Shown: positions 10,157 to 18,310 of the stretch, one piece after another
How the letters are laid out: the number at the start of each line of letters is the position of its first letter
Numbering within the stretch: the first letter of the stretch is position 1
Assembly (NCBI RefSeq): GCF_030053415.1
Contig: NZ_JASGBJ010000003.1
Location: 124,001 to 188,000 of the forward strand
Source of the DNA: Marinobacter sp. CHS3-4
Lineage (GTDB): Bacteria; Pseudomonadota; Gammaproteobacteria; Pseudomonadales; Oleiphilaceae
Direction: 5' to 3'
Length of the DNA: 64,000 bases
The notes under the pieces: generated by a model
The model's input: the letters and a program-made list of their open reading frames with translations, nothing else
Told to the model about the DNA's origin: nothing
Databases searched by the model: none
Position numbers and translations under genes: made by a program

Positions 10157-10645
10157 TTAACGACTGGGCCAGTATTTCTGCATTTCCACGAACAGGAAGG
10201 AGGCGCTCCAGGTGATGAGAACCAATCCTGTGAGCGCTTCAATGCCGGTCAGGAAACGCAGCACACCGAACGCCTCGATGTCGCCGTAACCCAGTGTCGT
10301 GAAGGTGGAGAACGAGAAGTACACGCAGTCCAGAATGCTGCCGTCAAAGTTGCCGGCCAGTTCTCCCCAGCTCGCCGAGTGATTCATCAGATAAAAGGCC
10401 ACCGCAAAAATCCAGACTTGTAACGTATGGGTTGCAAGGATTCCCAGCACGCCTGTGATCAGGCGAAAGTGATGCCCCTGGTGCATTCTGGAAAGCAGGC
10501 CACTCAGGCGAAGGAGAGCCTGATTATGAATAACCACCACGATGATCACGATCAGCGCGTTGATGAGCGTTGCGTTGAAGAGAACCATAGGGTCTGTCGC
10601 CGTCACCTGGTCAAATGCTCCGTTTTGAATGTCGGATAGAAGCAT
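10157..10645 (-). CDS. Small two-helix potassium-channel-like protein
   Basis: 162 residues. Two membrane helices in the first half (about residues 23-40 and 62-85) precede a re-entrant pore loop with the potassium selectivity filter T-L-G-Y-G-D at residues 117-122, and a final helix (about 130-150). This is the Ion_trans_2 pore layout, without a C-terminal RCK or nucleotide-binding gating domain. It probably forms a tetrameric inner-membrane cation channel. It is convergent with dadA, with a short gap, and is likely a single-gene unit. How it is gated cannot be told from sequence. Confidence 0.87.
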   Translation of the reverse strand: MLLSDIQNGAFDQVTATDPMVLFNATLINALIVIIVVVIHNQALLRLSGLLSRMHQGHHFRLITGVLGILATHTLQVWIFAVAFYLMNHSASWGELAGNFDGSILDCVYFSFSTFTTLGYGDIEAFGVLRFLTGIEALTGLVLITWSASFLFVEMQKYWPSR

Positions 10646-10718
10646 AACATCCGTGCATTGGAAGGAGTGGGTGTCGTCACGGGTATGTTCTGGGTTCTTG
10701 GCTGGCCCGGCACCGGTC

Positions 10719-10988
10719 TCAGGCCAGGGAAATGCAGTAGCGAATGACCCCGGCGTTTTCCTCGCGAGTCCATTCGAGTTTGTGCCCGGTCATATCGCAA
10801 AGTACTTGAAGGTCTTTACGACCGCTGGGATCGTCTGTGAGGAACTCAACCTGGGTGCCGCTGGGAAGATCCCGGGTTCGTTTTTTTAATCGTAGAATTG
10901 GAAGCGGGCATACCAGACCGACGGCGTCGATCTGGTATACCTCTGTTGCGTCCGCTTCCGCTTGCTTGGCAGCTGACTGATCAGTCAA
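10719..10988 (-). CDS. TusA-family sulfur-carrier protein
   Basis: About 89 residues if translation starts at TTG 10988. The TusA signature 'GLVCPLPILRLKK' has the sulfur-accepting Cys at residue 27, followed by a two-layer alpha/beta sandwich with 'DDPSGRKDLQVLC'. It is the last gene of the formate dehydrogenase operon. Its likely start overlaps the stop of the preceding 42-residue ORF by 8 bases. A longer TTG start at 11069 exists, but it would read through that small gene in another frame and adds a non-homologous-looking leader. TusA proteins relay persulfide. Here it may feed FdhD-dependent sulfuration of the molybdenum centre; that is inference. Confidence 0.8.
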   Translation of the reverse strand: MTDQSAAKQAEADATEVYQIDAVGLVCPLPILRLKKRTRDLPSGTQVEFLTDDPSGRKDLQVLCDMTGHKLEWTREENAGVIRYCISLA

Positions 10989-11109
10989 GTCGCACCGTTT
11001 CAGGGTTGCTGTATTGTTCCGCAGAAGACCATCCGAACTGATCCAGAACCTGAGGTGCGATGGCGGCAATAATCAGGGCGGCTGCAAATCCTGCAATCAT
11101 GACTTTCAT
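10981..11109 (-). CDS. 42-residue single-span membrane protein in the formate dehydrogenase operon
   Basis: A short ORF from ATG 11109 to TGA 10981. Its ATG overlaps the stop of the cytochrome b subunit gene (ATGA). The product starts 'MKVMIAGFAAALIIAAIAP', one hydrophobic helix, and ends in a short polar tail. GGAGGG lies 6-11 bases upstream of the start, inside the end of fdnI. Its coupling to both neighbours and its clean membrane-segment profile argue that it is translated. It could be a small accessory or stabilising subunit of the membrane formate dehydrogenase. I do not recognise a named family. Confidence 0.6.
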   Translation of the reverse strand: MKVMIAGFAAALIIAAIAPQVLDQFGWSSAEQYSNPETVRLD

Positions 11110-12287
11110 GATGTCCCTCCTTTGCCTTCTTTTTGCTCCACTTCTTCAACCCACAGATCATGGTGCTGTCGGGCCCACTCCACATCGACCTGACCATTGC
11201 CCATGGCGTCGAAAGCGCCTTCCATACCGACCGAGCCGATATAGATGTGGGCGATGATGGCAACCATCATTACGAAGGCCACAATCGAGTGCCAGATGTT
11301 GGCGTATTGCATCTCTTCGTGGGGCGTCATCACGGTTGGCAGATTGGTGCCCAACACACTGTTGATGATGCCAAAGGTGTCGGCAAACATCGGCATCTCG
11401 AAGGGGAACAGCAGAGATAGCCCCGACAGGGAGACCGACACGCCGAGTATCATCACGGTCCAGAAGATAATCTTCTGGCCTGCGTTGAACTTTTTCGCCG
11501 ACGGGTGGCTGTCCGAGAAAATACCACCGCCGGCTTTCAGCCATTGCCAATCCAGCTTGTTGGGTATGTTGTGGGCGACCCACATGACAAACGTCATCAC
11601 CAGACCCAGCATGAAAGCCCAGGCAACGTTGTTGTGAATCCACTTTGAGCCTGCGGCCAATGTGGCGAACGCTTCATCGCCCAACACGGGAATCAGGAAA
11701 CTGCGCCCCATCAGCGTAATCAGGCCAGTGATGCCAAGGGCAATAAACGAGCCGGCGAGAAGCCAGTGCCCGAATCGCTCGATGGCTTTGAAGCGTTCAA
11801 TCGTGGTCCCGGCAGGGCCGCCTTCGATCTTGATTCGCCCACGGACAAAGTAAAATATGGTCAATAACACGATGATCCCGAGAATGGCCAGGCCACCGTA
11901 GGTGATAACCGGTCCCTCACGCAGCTTGTACCAGGCAATGCCCTCGTCCTGAATCAGGACTTTGTTTGCAGGGCCGGGCGAGGCAACGTAGGGGTCGATT
12001 TTGTTGTATCGAATTTCCCGCCAAATGTCGGAATTCGATTGTCCGCCCAGAGTGCCCAAAGGGCCGTCAATCGGCGGCGCCGCGTCTTTGTTCCCGAGGT
12101 TTTCAGAGCGAAAGGACTCATCCACTTCGAGCTGTTTCTGACGGCGCAGGATGTCTTCGAGGGTTTGAGCGCCCCCGGTAGCAGATCGGTCAACCTCGGC
12201 GCCTTCCTGGGCAGACTGGGCCCAGCCGGGGTTCGCGATCAGTGCCATCATCGCAATGAGGACGGCACCCAACATTTTTATTTTCAT
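11106..12287 (-). CDS. fdnI: Formate dehydrogenase gamma subunit (cytochrome b556)
   Basis: 393 residues. A cleavable-looking signal peptide (residues 1-24, ending GWA-QS) is followed by about 100 soluble residues that are not part of the E. coli FdnI core. Then come a helix near residues 130-150 and the four-helix di-heme cytochrome b domain (about 165-375) with histidines in 'ERFGHWLLAGS', 'WIHNNVAWAF' and 'NIWHSIVAFVMMVAIIAHIYIG'. It anchors the dehydrogenase in the inner membrane and passes electrons from the Fe-S subunit to quinone. It lies in order after the alpha and beta subunit genes and is coupled to a 42-residue ORF downstream. Confidence 0.92.
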   Translation of the reverse strand: MKIKMLGAVLIAMMALIANPGWAQSAQEGAEVDRSATGGAQTLEDILRRQKQLEVDESFRSENLGNKDAAPPIDGPLGTLGGQSNSDIWREIRYNKIDPYVASPGPANKVLIQDEGIAWYKLREGPVITYGGLAILGIIVLLTIFYFVRGRIKIEGGPAGTTIERFKAIERFGHWLLAGSFIALGITGLITLMGRSFLIPVLGDEAFATLAAGSKWIHNNVAWAFMLGLVMTFVMWVAHNIPNKLDWQWLKAGGGIFSDSHPSAKKFNAGQKIIFWTVMILGVSVSLSGLSLLFPFEMPMFADTFGIINSVLGTNLPTVMTPHEEMQYANIWHSIVAFVMMVAIIAHIYIGSVGMEGAFDAMGNGQVDVEWARQHHDLWVEEVEQKEGKGGTS

Positions 12288-12374
12288 GAGAGCACTCCAA
12301 CGGAAGCTACAAGAAGAAATCGAATCCTTCGATGGAAGCCGGGGCCGTAAAGGCCCCGGATCAATAAGGTCGCG

Positions 12375-12983
12375 TTAAGCGCCTTTCTTCTCGTAAGCCG
12401 TACCCCATCCCCAGGCGCCAGAACCGAAACCGCGGTTCACCACGCGTTGGCGATAGATATCCGCCACTTCGTCGCCGTCGCCAGCCAGAAGGGCTTTGGT
12501 TGAGCACATTTCCGCACAGATGGGCAACTTGCCTTCTGCGATACGGTTGCGACCGTATTTCTGGAACTCCACGTCGGATGTGTCTTCTTCCGGGCCGCCT
12601 GCACAGAAGGTGCATTTGTCCATTTTGCCGCGGCTGCCAAAGTTACCCGCCTGCGGGAACTGTGGTGCACCAAACGGGCATGCGTAGAAGCAGTAACCAC
12701 AACCAATACAGAGATCCTTGGAGTGCAGCACAATGCCGTCTTCAGTCTGGTAGAAGCAGTCCACCGGGCAGACGGCCATACAAGGCGCGTCTGAACAGTG
12801 CATGCAGGCTACCGAAATTGAGCGCTCTCCGGGTTTGCCATCTTCGAGTGTTATGACCCGACGACGGTTGATGCCCCAGGGAACCTCATGCTCATTTTTA
12901 CAGGCCGTTACGCAGGCATTACATTCGATGCAGCGTTCGGCGTCGCAAAGGAATTTTGCTCGTGCTTGTCCTTCAAGTGCCAT
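12375..12983 (-). CDS. fdnH: Formate dehydrogenase beta subunit (four [4Fe-4S] ferredoxin)
   Basis: 202 residues. Four cysteine groups support four [4Fe-4S] clusters: 'CIECNACVTACK', 'CMHCSDAPCMAVCP', 'CIGCGYCFYACP' and the 'CTFC'/'CAEMC' pair. It carries electrons from the catalytic subunit to the cytochrome b subunit. Unlike E. coli FdnH it is short and lacks the C-terminal membrane helix, as is common in the Pseudomonas/Marinobacter type. The start ATG has AGAGGTG upstream. It lies 15 bases after the alpha subunit gene on the same transcript. Confidence 0.94.
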   Translation of the reverse strand: MALEGQARAKFLCDAERCIECNACVTACKNEHEVPWGINRRRVITLEDGKPGERSISVACMHCSDAPCMAVCPVDCFYQTEDGIVLHSKDLCIGCGYCFYACPFGAPQFPQAGNFGSRGKMDKCTFCAGGPEEDTSDVEFQKYGRNRIAEGKLPICAEMCSTKALLAGDGDEVADIYRQRVVNRGFGSGAWGWGTAYEKKGA

Positions 12984-12998
12984 GATCTACACCTCTTG

Positions 12999-15884
12999 TT
13001 ATGCCGGCATTATCGAACATAGGGTGGCTTTGGTCTCTTGCATCTGCGTGACCGAGTCATACCCGTATGTTTGAACAACGTTAGTGGATTCACCCAGGAC
13101 AATCGGATCGGCGCCCTGAGGGTATTTGTTCCTCAATGACTTGCCTTCCAGATGTCCGCCGAAGTGGAACGGCATAAAGGCTACGCCTTCCCCGACACGT
13201 TCGGTGATCATTGCTTTTACCTTGATGCGACCGCCTTCAGGCCCTGCAACCCAGACGTCCTTGCCGTCACGGATGTTCAGGTTGTTCGCGTCACGCGGAT
13301 TCACCTCGATGAACATCTCCTGCTGCAATTCTGCCAGCCAGGGGTTGGAGCGAGTCTCGTCACCACCACCTTCGTATTCGACCAGACGGCCAGAGGTGAG
13401 GATGATCGGGAACTCCTTGCTGAAGTCGTCTTTCTGGATCGACTTGTACATCGTCGGTACGCGCCAGAAGGTCTTATCCTCATAGGTTGGATAATCTTCG
13501 ACGAGATCACGGCGATTGGTGTACAGCGGCTCGCGGTGAATCGGCACTGGGTCCGGGAAGTTCCAGACCACGGCACGCGCTTTGGCGTTACCAAAGGGCG
13601 CACATTCGTGCATGATCGCCACACGCTGGATACCGCCTGAAAGGTCGGTCTTCCAGTTGGTGTTCGGGCCGGCAATCGAGTCGATGGTGGCTCGTTCCTC
13701 GGCCGTCAGGTCTTTATCCCAGCCCAGATCCATCAGCATCTGCATGGTGAATTCCGGGTAGCCGTCCTTGATCTCGGAGTTCTTCGAGTAGACGCCTTCG
13801 GCCAGCAGGTTGTCGCCATCTCGTTCAACGCCGAAGCGAGCACGGAACGTCAGACCACCTTGAGAAACCGGCAACGACATGTCGTAGAGGTTCGGTGTTC
13901 CGGGATGGTTCATCTCTGCGGTACCCCAGGAAGGCCACGGCAGGCCGTAGATATCACCGTCACAAGGCCCGCCGTTCGCACGGAGCGTGGTCCTGTCGAA
14001 GTGATGCTGGTACTGCATGTGCTTTTTCAGCCGCTCAGGCGACTGGCCGGTGTAGCCGATGGTCCACATGCCACGGTTGAATTCCCGGGTGATGTCCTCG
14101 ATCAGTGGAATATCACCTTCCACCTTGATGTTACGGAACATGCGGTCAGTGAAGCCGAACTTGTCCGCGAACAGCTTGATGATCTCGTGGTCCACCTTGG
14201 AATCGAACAGCGGTTCAACCACTTTCTCACGCCACTGCAGCGAACGGTTTGAGGCTGTTACCGAGCCGTAGGTCTCGAACTGGGTAGTGGTCGGCAGCAG
14301 GTAAGCGCCGTCCTTTCGGTCGTGCAGGACTGCCGAAACGGTCGGGAAAGGATCCACAACGACCAGAAGGTCGAGTTTCTCCATGGCTTCCTTCATTTCC
14401 AGCATACGGGTTTGTGAGTTGGGCGCGTGGCCCCACAAAACCATGGCGCGAGTGTTGTCGGGTTGCTCAAGGTTTTCCTTGGCTTCCAGCACACCGTCAA
14501 TCCAGCGAGAGACCGGAATACCCTTCTCGTTCATCATGGCCTTGGACTTGCCGTTCCTGTCGAGGGTGGCGAAGCGTCCTTTGAGCCAGTCCAGATCTTC
14601 TTCCCAAACGCGAGCCCAGTGAGCCCAGGAACCTGCGGCAAGGCCGTAGTAGCCAGGCAATGTGTTGGCCAGAACGCCCAGGTCAGTGGCGCCCTGCACG
14701 TTGTCGTGACCGCGGAAGATATTGGTGCCGCCACCCGTGGTACCCATGTTGCCCAGAGCAAGCTGCAAGATGCAGTAGGCGCGGGTGTTGTTGTTGCCGT
14801 TGGTGTGTTGCGTACCACCCATGCACCAGATGACGGTGCCAGGGCGATTGTTGGCCAGTGTACGCGCCACGCGCTCCAGCTGGGCGCCCGGCGCACCGGT
14901 AACCCGCTCAACTTCCTCAGGATTCCAGCGCTTCACCTCTTCGCGGATCTGTTCCATGCCCCACACGCGTGTGCGGATGAACTCTTTATCCTCCCAGCCG
15001 TTCTCGAAGATGTGCCAGAGAATGCCCCAGACCAGCGCCACATCAGTGCCCGGGCGGAACCGGACGAACTCATCGGCGTGGGCCGCGGTGCGGGTGAAGC
15101 GAGGGTCGCAAACAATCAGCGGTGCGTTGTTTTCTTCCTTCGCCTTCAGGATGTGCAACAGCGACACCGGGTGGGCCTCGGCAGGGTTGCCGCCAATCAG
15201 GAAAATCGCCTGTGACTTGTGGATGTCGTTATACGAGTTGGTCATCGCACCGTAGCCCCAGGTGTTGGCTACGCCTGCTACCGTGGTTGAGTGGCAGATA
15301 CGGGCCTGGTGGTCAACGTTGTTGGTCCCCCAGTAGGCGGCGAATTTCCGGAACAGATAAGCCTGTTCGTTGTTGTGCTTGGCGCTGCCCAGCCAATACA
15401 CGGAATCGGGACCGCTTTCTTCCCGAATCTGGAGCATCTTGTCGCCGATTTCGTTGATCGCCGTTTCCCAGGAGATCTTCTGCCACTGGCCGTCGACCAT
15501 TTTCATGGGCGTTTTCAGGCGTCGCTCGCCGTGCGCGTGTTCACGCACAGAAGCCCCTTTGGCGCAGTGGGCACCCAGGTTGAAAGGGCTGTCCCAGCCG
15601 GGTTCCTGACCCGTCCAGACGCCATTCTGCACTTCGGCTTCCACGGTACAGCCGACAGAACAGTGGGTGCATACGGATTTCTTGATTTCGACTTTGCCAC
15701 CCTCGGATGAGGGTGTGGCCGCCTTGACTCGGTTGGATGTCAGGGATAGTGCCGCGAGGCCGCCCACTGTAACACCTGAAGCCGCAAGGAATCCCCGGCG
15801 GTCCATGGTTTTAGCAGCGAGGGAGGAAAGCAAAGATCCCGCACGGGAGCCTTTCGCTACCCCGTTGGTTTTCTTCCTTAACAT
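12999..15884 (-). CDS. fdnG: Formate dehydrogenase alpha subunit, Tat-exported molybdoenzyme
   Basis: 961 residues. A twin-arginine signal ('DRRGFLAASG', Arg29-Arg30) indicates folded export to the periplasm. A [4Fe-4S] motif follows (Cys72, Cys75, Cys79, Cys107). The molybdenum ligand is Cys197 in 'DHQARICHSTTVAG', where E. coli FdnG has selenocysteine. The bis-MGD oxidoreductase domains and the C-terminal dinucleotide-binding domain complete the protein. It oxidises formate to CO2. I chose ATG 15884, 8 bases after AGAGG; a GTG at 15893 is inside the likely ribosome site. The coding frame contains no internal TGA. Confidence 0.95.
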   Translation of the reverse strand: MLRKKTNGVAKGSRAGSLLSSLAAKTMDRRGFLAASGVTVGGLAALSLTSNRVKAATPSSEGGKVEIKKSVCTHCSVGCTVEAEVQNGVWTGQEPGWDSPFNLGAHCAKGASVREHAHGERRLKTPMKMVDGQWQKISWETAINEIGDKMLQIREESGPDSVYWLGSAKHNNEQAYLFRKFAAYWGTNNVDHQARICHSTTVAGVANTWGYGAMTNSYNDIHKSQAIFLIGGNPAEAHPVSLLHILKAKEENNAPLIVCDPRFTRTAAHADEFVRFRPGTDVALVWGILWHIFENGWEDKEFIRTRVWGMEQIREEVKRWNPEEVERVTGAPGAQLERVARTLANNRPGTVIWCMGGTQHTNGNNNTRAYCILQLALGNMGTTGGGTNIFRGHDNVQGATDLGVLANTLPGYYGLAAGSWAHWARVWEEDLDWLKGRFATLDRNGKSKAMMNEKGIPVSRWIDGVLEAKENLEQPDNTRAMVLWGHAPNSQTRMLEMKEAMEKLDLLVVVDPFPTVSAVLHDRKDGAYLLPTTTQFETYGSVTASNRSLQWREKVVEPLFDSKVDHEIIKLFADKFGFTDRMFRNIKVEGDIPLIEDITREFNRGMWTIGYTGQSPERLKKHMQYQHHFDRTTLRANGGPCDGDIYGLPWPSWGTAEMNHPGTPNLYDMSLPVSQGGLTFRARFGVERDGDNLLAEGVYSKNSEIKDGYPEFTMQMLMDLGWDKDLTAEERATIDSIAGPNTNWKTDLSGGIQRVAIMHECAPFGNAKARAVVWNFPDPVPIHREPLYTNRRDLVEDYPTYEDKTFWRVPTMYKSIQKDDFSKEFPIILTSGRLVEYEGGGDETRSNPWLAELQQEMFIEVNPRDANNLNIRDGKDVWVAGPEGGRIKVKAMITERVGEGVAFMPFHFGGHLEGKSLRNKYPQGADPIVLGESTNVVQTYGYDSVTQMQETKATLCSIMPA

Positions 15885-15973
15885 TTTGAACACCTCTCTC
15901 TTTTATTATTCTCGTTTTCTTAGAACGGGCGGCTAGACAAGAGCATCACGCAACCTTGAATAGCGGCCAATCC

Positions 15974-16162
15974 TCAGAAGCGAGCCGATTCCATATATTT
16001 GCGCGTGTGCTCCGTTTCACGCAGGCCACTGCTTTTCTTGGGGGCAGGTTGTGCCACCTCGGCTGCGGCGTTTGGTGCTACGGTCATGGCAACGGCAGCC
16101 GGGCCGGCCACTGCTGCCAGTCGCAAAAAGCGACGACGGCTTTCACCCTTCGGATTGTCCAT
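15974..16162 (-). CDS. Small Tat-targeted formate dehydrogenase region protein
   Basis: 62 residues from ATG 16162, which has GGAGG at good spacing. An N-terminal twin-arginine-type signal 'ESRRRFLRLAAVAGPAAVAMT' is followed by a short polar tail ending 'TRKYMESARF'. This matches the short 'formate dehydrogenase region TAT target' proteins found next to this class of formate dehydrogenase. It lies between the TorD chaperone and fdnG. It may be a small exported partner or a decoy/escort for Tat export; its function is not established. A longer in-frame start at 16231 would overlap the chaperone gene. Confidence 0.8.
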   Translation of the reverse strand: MDNPKGESRRRFLRLAAVAGPAAVAMTVAPNAAAEVAQPAPKKSSGLRETEHTRKYMESARF

Positions 16163-16202
16163 AGGACTCCTCCACTTTGTGGTGGGATCGGGTCGACCCC
16201 GG

Positions 16203-16814
16203 TTATTGAATCGCAAATGCTTCGGCTTCAACGGCCATAAAGGCTTTCCCGAGGGAGCCTACGGGCGCGTAGAAGACCGCTGATTGCGCTTTCTCCAAAT
16301 CGCTGAAAAAAAGTTCTGCCCACTTTTTGATGTGAGCGTCAAAAAACGCTTTCTGAGAAGCTACGTCACTGTCACAGGGAAACTCACCGGTAATGATGCC
16401 CGCCATAACTTCGCAGAGCGTTCCGATGTGGTCTTCCGGTTCCTTGACGTCGTCATTGCGCTGGATGCCGCGGGCCATAAGGTCCGTTCGCAATTCGGCG
16501 AGAGGCTTCTCGTTAAGAAATCCGGTCAGGTAATAACTGGTGTAGGGCAGGAGTTCACCGCGGCCAAGACCAATGAAAAGATTATGGTATTCGCGCTCTG
16601 CGCTCTCAGGGGATGTGCGTGCAGCAAGCGCTGCCAATTGTTTTGAAGCGGTGCCAAGGGACGAATCGTCGCCTTTCAGGGTTGCCAGGCCGGATAGCAA
16701 TTCAGACGAGGGCGGGGACCCAAGCAAGGCGCCCAGTAACTGGTACATTTGTGCCCGGGCACGATCTTCTTCGGCGATCGATTTCGGGCACTGAACTTCT
16801 GCAGTATTGGCCAA
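16203..16814 (-). CDS. TorD-family molybdoenzyme chaperone
   Basis: 203 residues, mostly helical. The family pattern is 'RAQMYQLLGALLGSPPS' at the start and 'YHNLFIGLGRGELLPYTSYYLTGFLNEKPLAELRTDL' in the middle. TorD/DmsD-type chaperones bind Tat signal peptides and hold the apo-molybdoenzyme until cofactor insertion. The gene lies directly upstream of the Tat-targeted small protein and fdnG, so FdnG is its probable client. Translation seems to begin at TTG 16814 with AGGA 8 bases upstream, as no ATG lies before the conserved core. Confidence 0.85.
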   Translation of the reverse strand: MANTAEVQCPKSIAEEDRARAQMYQLLGALLGSPPSSELLSGLATLKGDDSSLGTASKQLAALAARTSPESAEREYHNLFIGLGRGELLPYTSYYLTGFLNEKPLAELRTDLMARGIQRNDDVKEPEDHIGTLCEVMAGIITGEFPCDSDVASQKAFFDAHIKKWAELFFSDLEKAQSAVFYAPVGSLGKAFMAVEAEAFAIQ

Positions 16815-16903
16815 AATTCAGTTCCTGATTTTTGTTGTAGTTTATCGACATTATTTATACATATAGTCTAAGCACCGAATTGGATCAATTTGAGCTTCGA
16901 CTG

Positions 16904-17584
16904 TTAACTTTCGAACTGCATCCTCGGTCGGAATCGCGGCCGTGTTTCAGTGTCCGCGCCAGGCTCTGAGATCTGCGGTTGCGCCTCGGGCTCCGGCTTC
17001 GCGTTGTCGACTGCTACCTCGACTGGCTCTGGCGCTGTTTTTTCCTCTTCAGGCTCCTGCAGTCTCACATCCTGAGCGGCAGTCGCTCCGGGTTCTGCCG
17101 CGGACACCCGGACGGTGTTATCGGCTGGCGGCTCAGCCAGGCTGCTTTCCTGACGCTCCCTCTCGCGTTTCTCCAGATCAAGGAAGCCGCCTTTTCCGAC
17201 CTTATAAGCTGTTTTTACCCCACCAATGGGGATCGAGGCTTTTGAAAAATCTTCATCGTATTCATTGAGTCCGTCTAATACAGAAAAGACAGGATTGGAT
17301 CGCCACAGTGAACGAAGGGCCTTGCGCCGAAGAAATTCGGGAATTTCCTTGCGAAGAAATCCCGTGATGTCAGTGCCCTGTTCAAGGGTGTCCGGATCGG
17401 GGAGGCTGTACTTGGCGAGTATCTCTTTTTCCGGCAACTGCTGGTTCGCTGCCAGTTCCTGTTCAATGGGACTTGTTTCGGGCCTTGCCTCGACGGGTTG
17501 TGAGGGGGCCTCTGCAGCTGGCTGGGTACCCTGCTTTGTTTCGGCCTTCTTTCTTGCCCAGCGCTGCAAACGTGATTCGGTCAT
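16904..17584 (-). CDS. DUF3306 protein of the formate dehydrogenase cluster
   Basis: 226 residues. The N-terminus 'SRLQRWARKKAE' and the core 'FLRKEIPEFLRRKALRSLWRSNPVF' with 'LDGLNEYDEDFS' (about residues 70-115) are hallmarks of DUF3306. The C-terminal half is low-complexity, rich in Glu, Pro and Ala, and probably disordered. No catalytic motif is seen. It is coupled to the DUF3305 gene (the ATG overlaps its stop by one base). It is probably a cytoplasmic assembly or docking factor for the formate dehydrogenase, judging only from context. Confidence 0.82.
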   Translation of the reverse strand: MTESRLQRWARKKAETKQGTQPAAEAPSQPVEARPETSPIEQELAANQQLPEKEILAKYSLPDPDTLEQGTDITGFLRKEIPEFLRRKALRSLWRSNPVFSVLDGLNEYDEDFSKASIPIGGVKTAYKVGKGGFLDLEKRERERQESSLAEPPADNTVRVSAAEPGATAAQDVRLQEPEEEKTAPEPVEVAVDNAKPEPEAQPQISEPGADTETRPRFRPRMQFES

Positions 17585-18159
17585 CAGTGAACTCCCGGTT
17601 TCCGATCATTCGTCGGTGGGCGGAAAACATCACTTACCTGCTTTATACGGGGATCGCCCTTTCCGCCCTCAATCCCCTCTATGTCTTGCTTGCGGCGGCG
17701 CTTTTTGAATGGCTCTTCGATGTAATGCAAGTCGACAAATTCTTTGATCCAGGCGGCGAGTGACTCGGGAATGGGGACGGCTTCGACAATGTTTTCGCCA
17801 CTGTCCAGAGCATCCTGTGCTTCGAAGGCGCTGGCGGTAATGGCGCTGACGACCCAGCCAGATGGTGACTGGTTGGTCTCGTCCCGTTCGAGGATTACCC
17901 AGACAGACGGTTCTGACAAATTGAGAGACACCAGATAGGACTCTACATCGGCACGGTATAATTCCATGGTTACAGTGCCGGCGTGGAAGTCCACCACGTC
18001 GTCTTCACGAACCATTTCTTTCCAGAAGGCTTCCGGTGCGCCGGGGATGATGGCGACGGGTTTGTAGACGTGCTTTGCCCACCGGGTAACGCCCGGCTTT
18101 CGACGTACGACCGCACCCACCTGTAATTCTCGTTTCCAGTTTTCTGTGCGACTGCTCAT
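17584..18159 (-). CDS. DUF3305 protein of the formate dehydrogenase cluster
   Basis: 191 residues from ATG 18159, which has AGAGAG upstream; an in-frame start at 18249 would extend into the divergent promoter. The core 'LQVGAVVRRKPGVTRWAKHVYKPVAIIPGA' and 'VWVILERDE' segments fit DUF3305. No export signal and no membrane segment are seen. The C-terminus is basic ('KKRRRKQD'). It is the first gene of the leftward formate dehydrogenase operon and partners DUF3306. The function is unknown; a role in maturation of the Mo enzyme is inferred from position. Confidence 0.82.
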   Translation of the reverse strand: MSSRTENWKRELQVGAVVRRKPGVTRWAKHVYKPVAIIPGAPEAFWKEMVREDDVVDFHAGTVTMELYRADVESYLVSLNLSEPSVWVILERDETNQSPSGWVVSAITASAFEAQDALDSGENIVEAVPIPESLAAWIKEFVDLHYIEEPFKKRRRKQDIEGIEGGKGDPRIKQVSDVFRPPTNDRKPGVH

Positions 18160-18310
18160 ACAGACTCTCTTGTTATTATTTCCTGAAGCTAGCAGGGGTT
18201 CGGGAATTATCCAATCATCCAATTGTCCAAGGTCAGACGGCTGTGGCATGCTCGATGATCAGTTACATCCGCTTATACGTATAAGAACAAATAAAAGAGC
18301 GATAGTTCCA

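Noticed and set aside
10719..11069. Longer TusA starting at TTG 11069
   Set aside because: It would read through the 42-residue membrane-protein ORF in another frame; the shorter start gives a family-like length.
14427..15215. A 262-residue forward frame inside fdnG
   Set aside because: It is antisense to the molybdoenzyme and lacks any plausible domain.
12999..15884. Possible selenocysteine codon in fdnG
   Set aside because: The Mo-ligand codon is a normal Cys codon and no internal TGA interrupts the frame.
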